64,000 nt of DNA from the NCBI GenBank assembly GCA_030041475.1, contig JASHNU010000038.1, forward strand, positions 62,001 to 126,000, read 5' to 3'. A model generated the notes under the pieces. It did no database searches. It saw nothing but the letters and a program-made list of their open reading frames with translations, and was not told the origin of the DNA. Positions 63,411 to 64,000 of the stretch are shown here, one piece after another. How positions within the stretch are numbered: position 1 is the first letter of the stretch; every line of letters starts with the position of its first letter. Origin of the DNA: Candidatus Sulfotelmatobacter sp. (GTDB taxonomy: Bacteria > Acidobacteriota > Terriglobia > Terriglobales > Acidobacteriaceae). The translations under genes were made by a program, and so were the position numbers.

Positions 63411-64000
63411 CTACAGTTCCCGCCAAATATCCCTGAAATCGTAGAAACCTTTTTTCCCGGCGAGCCATTCGGCGGCGCGGACGGCGCCTTCGGCGAAGCC
63501 GCGGCGGGATTTGGCGTCGTGGCAGAGATAAATTCGGTCGGCGCCGGATTCGAGAAGGAGTTCGTGCAGGCCGACGACCTCGCCCTCGCGGAAGGACGTG
63601 ATTTCTAGATTTTCTTTCTCCCCACTGGCCTCGTGTACGACGCGCCGCAGGGCCAGCGCCGTGCCGGAGGGCGCGTCCTTCTTATGAACGTGGTGGCGTT
63701 CAAAAATCTGGCCGGAGTATCCGTGGCGCAGAGCGGCGGCTGCGGCGCGGGCGGCGTCGAAGAAGAGGTTTACGCCGATGGAGAAATTCGCAGCATAGAC
63801 AAACCCAGTGGCGTGCTGCTCGACCAGGCGGCGAACGCGGTCGAGTTCTGCGTGTCTCTCTCCATACCAGCCAGTCGTGCCGACGACCATGTTCTTCCCG
63901 GTTCTGACGCAGGCTTCGATATTGGCGAGAACGCAGTGCGGCGTGGTGAAGTCGAGGACGGCGTCGATGGCGCGGAGCTTGTCGGGGGTGAGCGCGGCGC
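63411..64000 (-). CDS. dapB: 4-hydroxy-tetrahydrodipicolinate reductase DapB (5' truncated by the window)
   Basis: The window edge cuts the N-terminal NAD(P)-binding part. Visible: a coenzyme-domain stretch (DFTTPHCVLANI read into the edge, then NMVVGTTGWYGERH), the catalytic HVHKKDAPSGTAL motif (His and Lys of the dapB signature HxxKxDAPSGTA), and the tail SRRGFAEGAVRAAEWL, KGFYDFRDIWREL. It reduces hydroxytetrahydrodipicolinate. It heads the minus-strand dapB-dapA-dapD unit. Confidence 0.93.
   Translation of the reverse strand, partial: AALTPDKLRAIDAVLDFTTPHCVLANIEACVRTGKNMVVGTTGWYGERHAELDRVRRLVEQHATGFVYAANFSIGVNLFFDAARAAAAALRHGYSGQIFERHHVHKKDAPSGTALALRRVVHEASGEKENLEITSFREGEVVGLHELLLESGADRIYLCHDAKSRRGFAEGAVRAAEWLAGKKGFYDFRDIWREL

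Overview
The window looks like a piece of a GC-rich Acidobacteriota chromosome (Terriglobia/Koribacter-like). This is inferred from gene content: FecR-type proteins with Trp/Tyr-rich DUF6600-like regions, a Ser/Thr kinase fused to a beta-propeller, a DUF5818-like tail at the left edge, and typical intergenic hairpin repeats. No tRNA, rRNA, CRISPR array, transposase or phage gene was seen. Most genes are housekeeping or lineage-specific.

Layout. 1-3.6 kb: a partial gene, thiG and a fatty-acyl-CoA ligase on the minus strand, then an exported peroxiredoxin whose peroxidatic cysteine codon is an in-frame TGA, most likely selenocysteine. 3.7-11.4 kb: two paralogous FecR/DUF6600 surface proteins flank an NtrB/NtrC-like two-component pair; a near-consensus sigma-54 promoter and inverted repeats precede the second. 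11.7-13.5 kb: a short-chain dehydrogenase and an MmyB-type regulator. 13.8-18.9 kb: a minus-strand operon of OmpR-type regulator, sensor kinase, coiled-coil porin and cupredoxin-like protein. 19-29.6 kb: RNA methyltransferases, a pseudokinase-TonB fusion, a GSAM-like aminotransferase with a dehydrogenase, a split small DMT transporter, a GH79-like lipoprotein, tsaC, a YdcF protein, an ABM protein and a DinB protein. 30-38.2 kb: a di-heme DUF1111 protein, a TonB-C protein, a CPBP protease, an Lrp regulator, an ArsR/SRPBCC pair with a frameshift, Ku and a propeller lipoprotein.

38.2-47.6 kb holds the envelope/isoprenoid cluster uppS-cdsA-dxr-rseP-ispG, interrupted by a ParB-like gene, a dual-specificity phosphatase and an opposite-strand Ser/Thr kinase. 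47.6-60.7 kb: an HtrA-like protease without signal peptide, a zinc-ribbon HTH regulator, an HD-domain protein carrying an in-frame copy of a genomic repeat, a zinc-ribbon membrane protein, ftsK, uppP, an SH3-domain exported protein, threonine dehydratase (also carrying a palindromic repeat in its reading frame), RNase J and an EcsC-family protein. 61-64 kb: lysine/diaminopimelate genes dapD, dapA (with a Cys-rich C-terminal extension) and partial dapB.

The strongest signals for a second look are the candidate Sec-peroxiredoxin with a possible SECIS hairpin, the sigma-54-linked surface-protein locus, the sensor/porin/cupredoxin operon, and palindromic repeats that have become coding sequence in three different genes.
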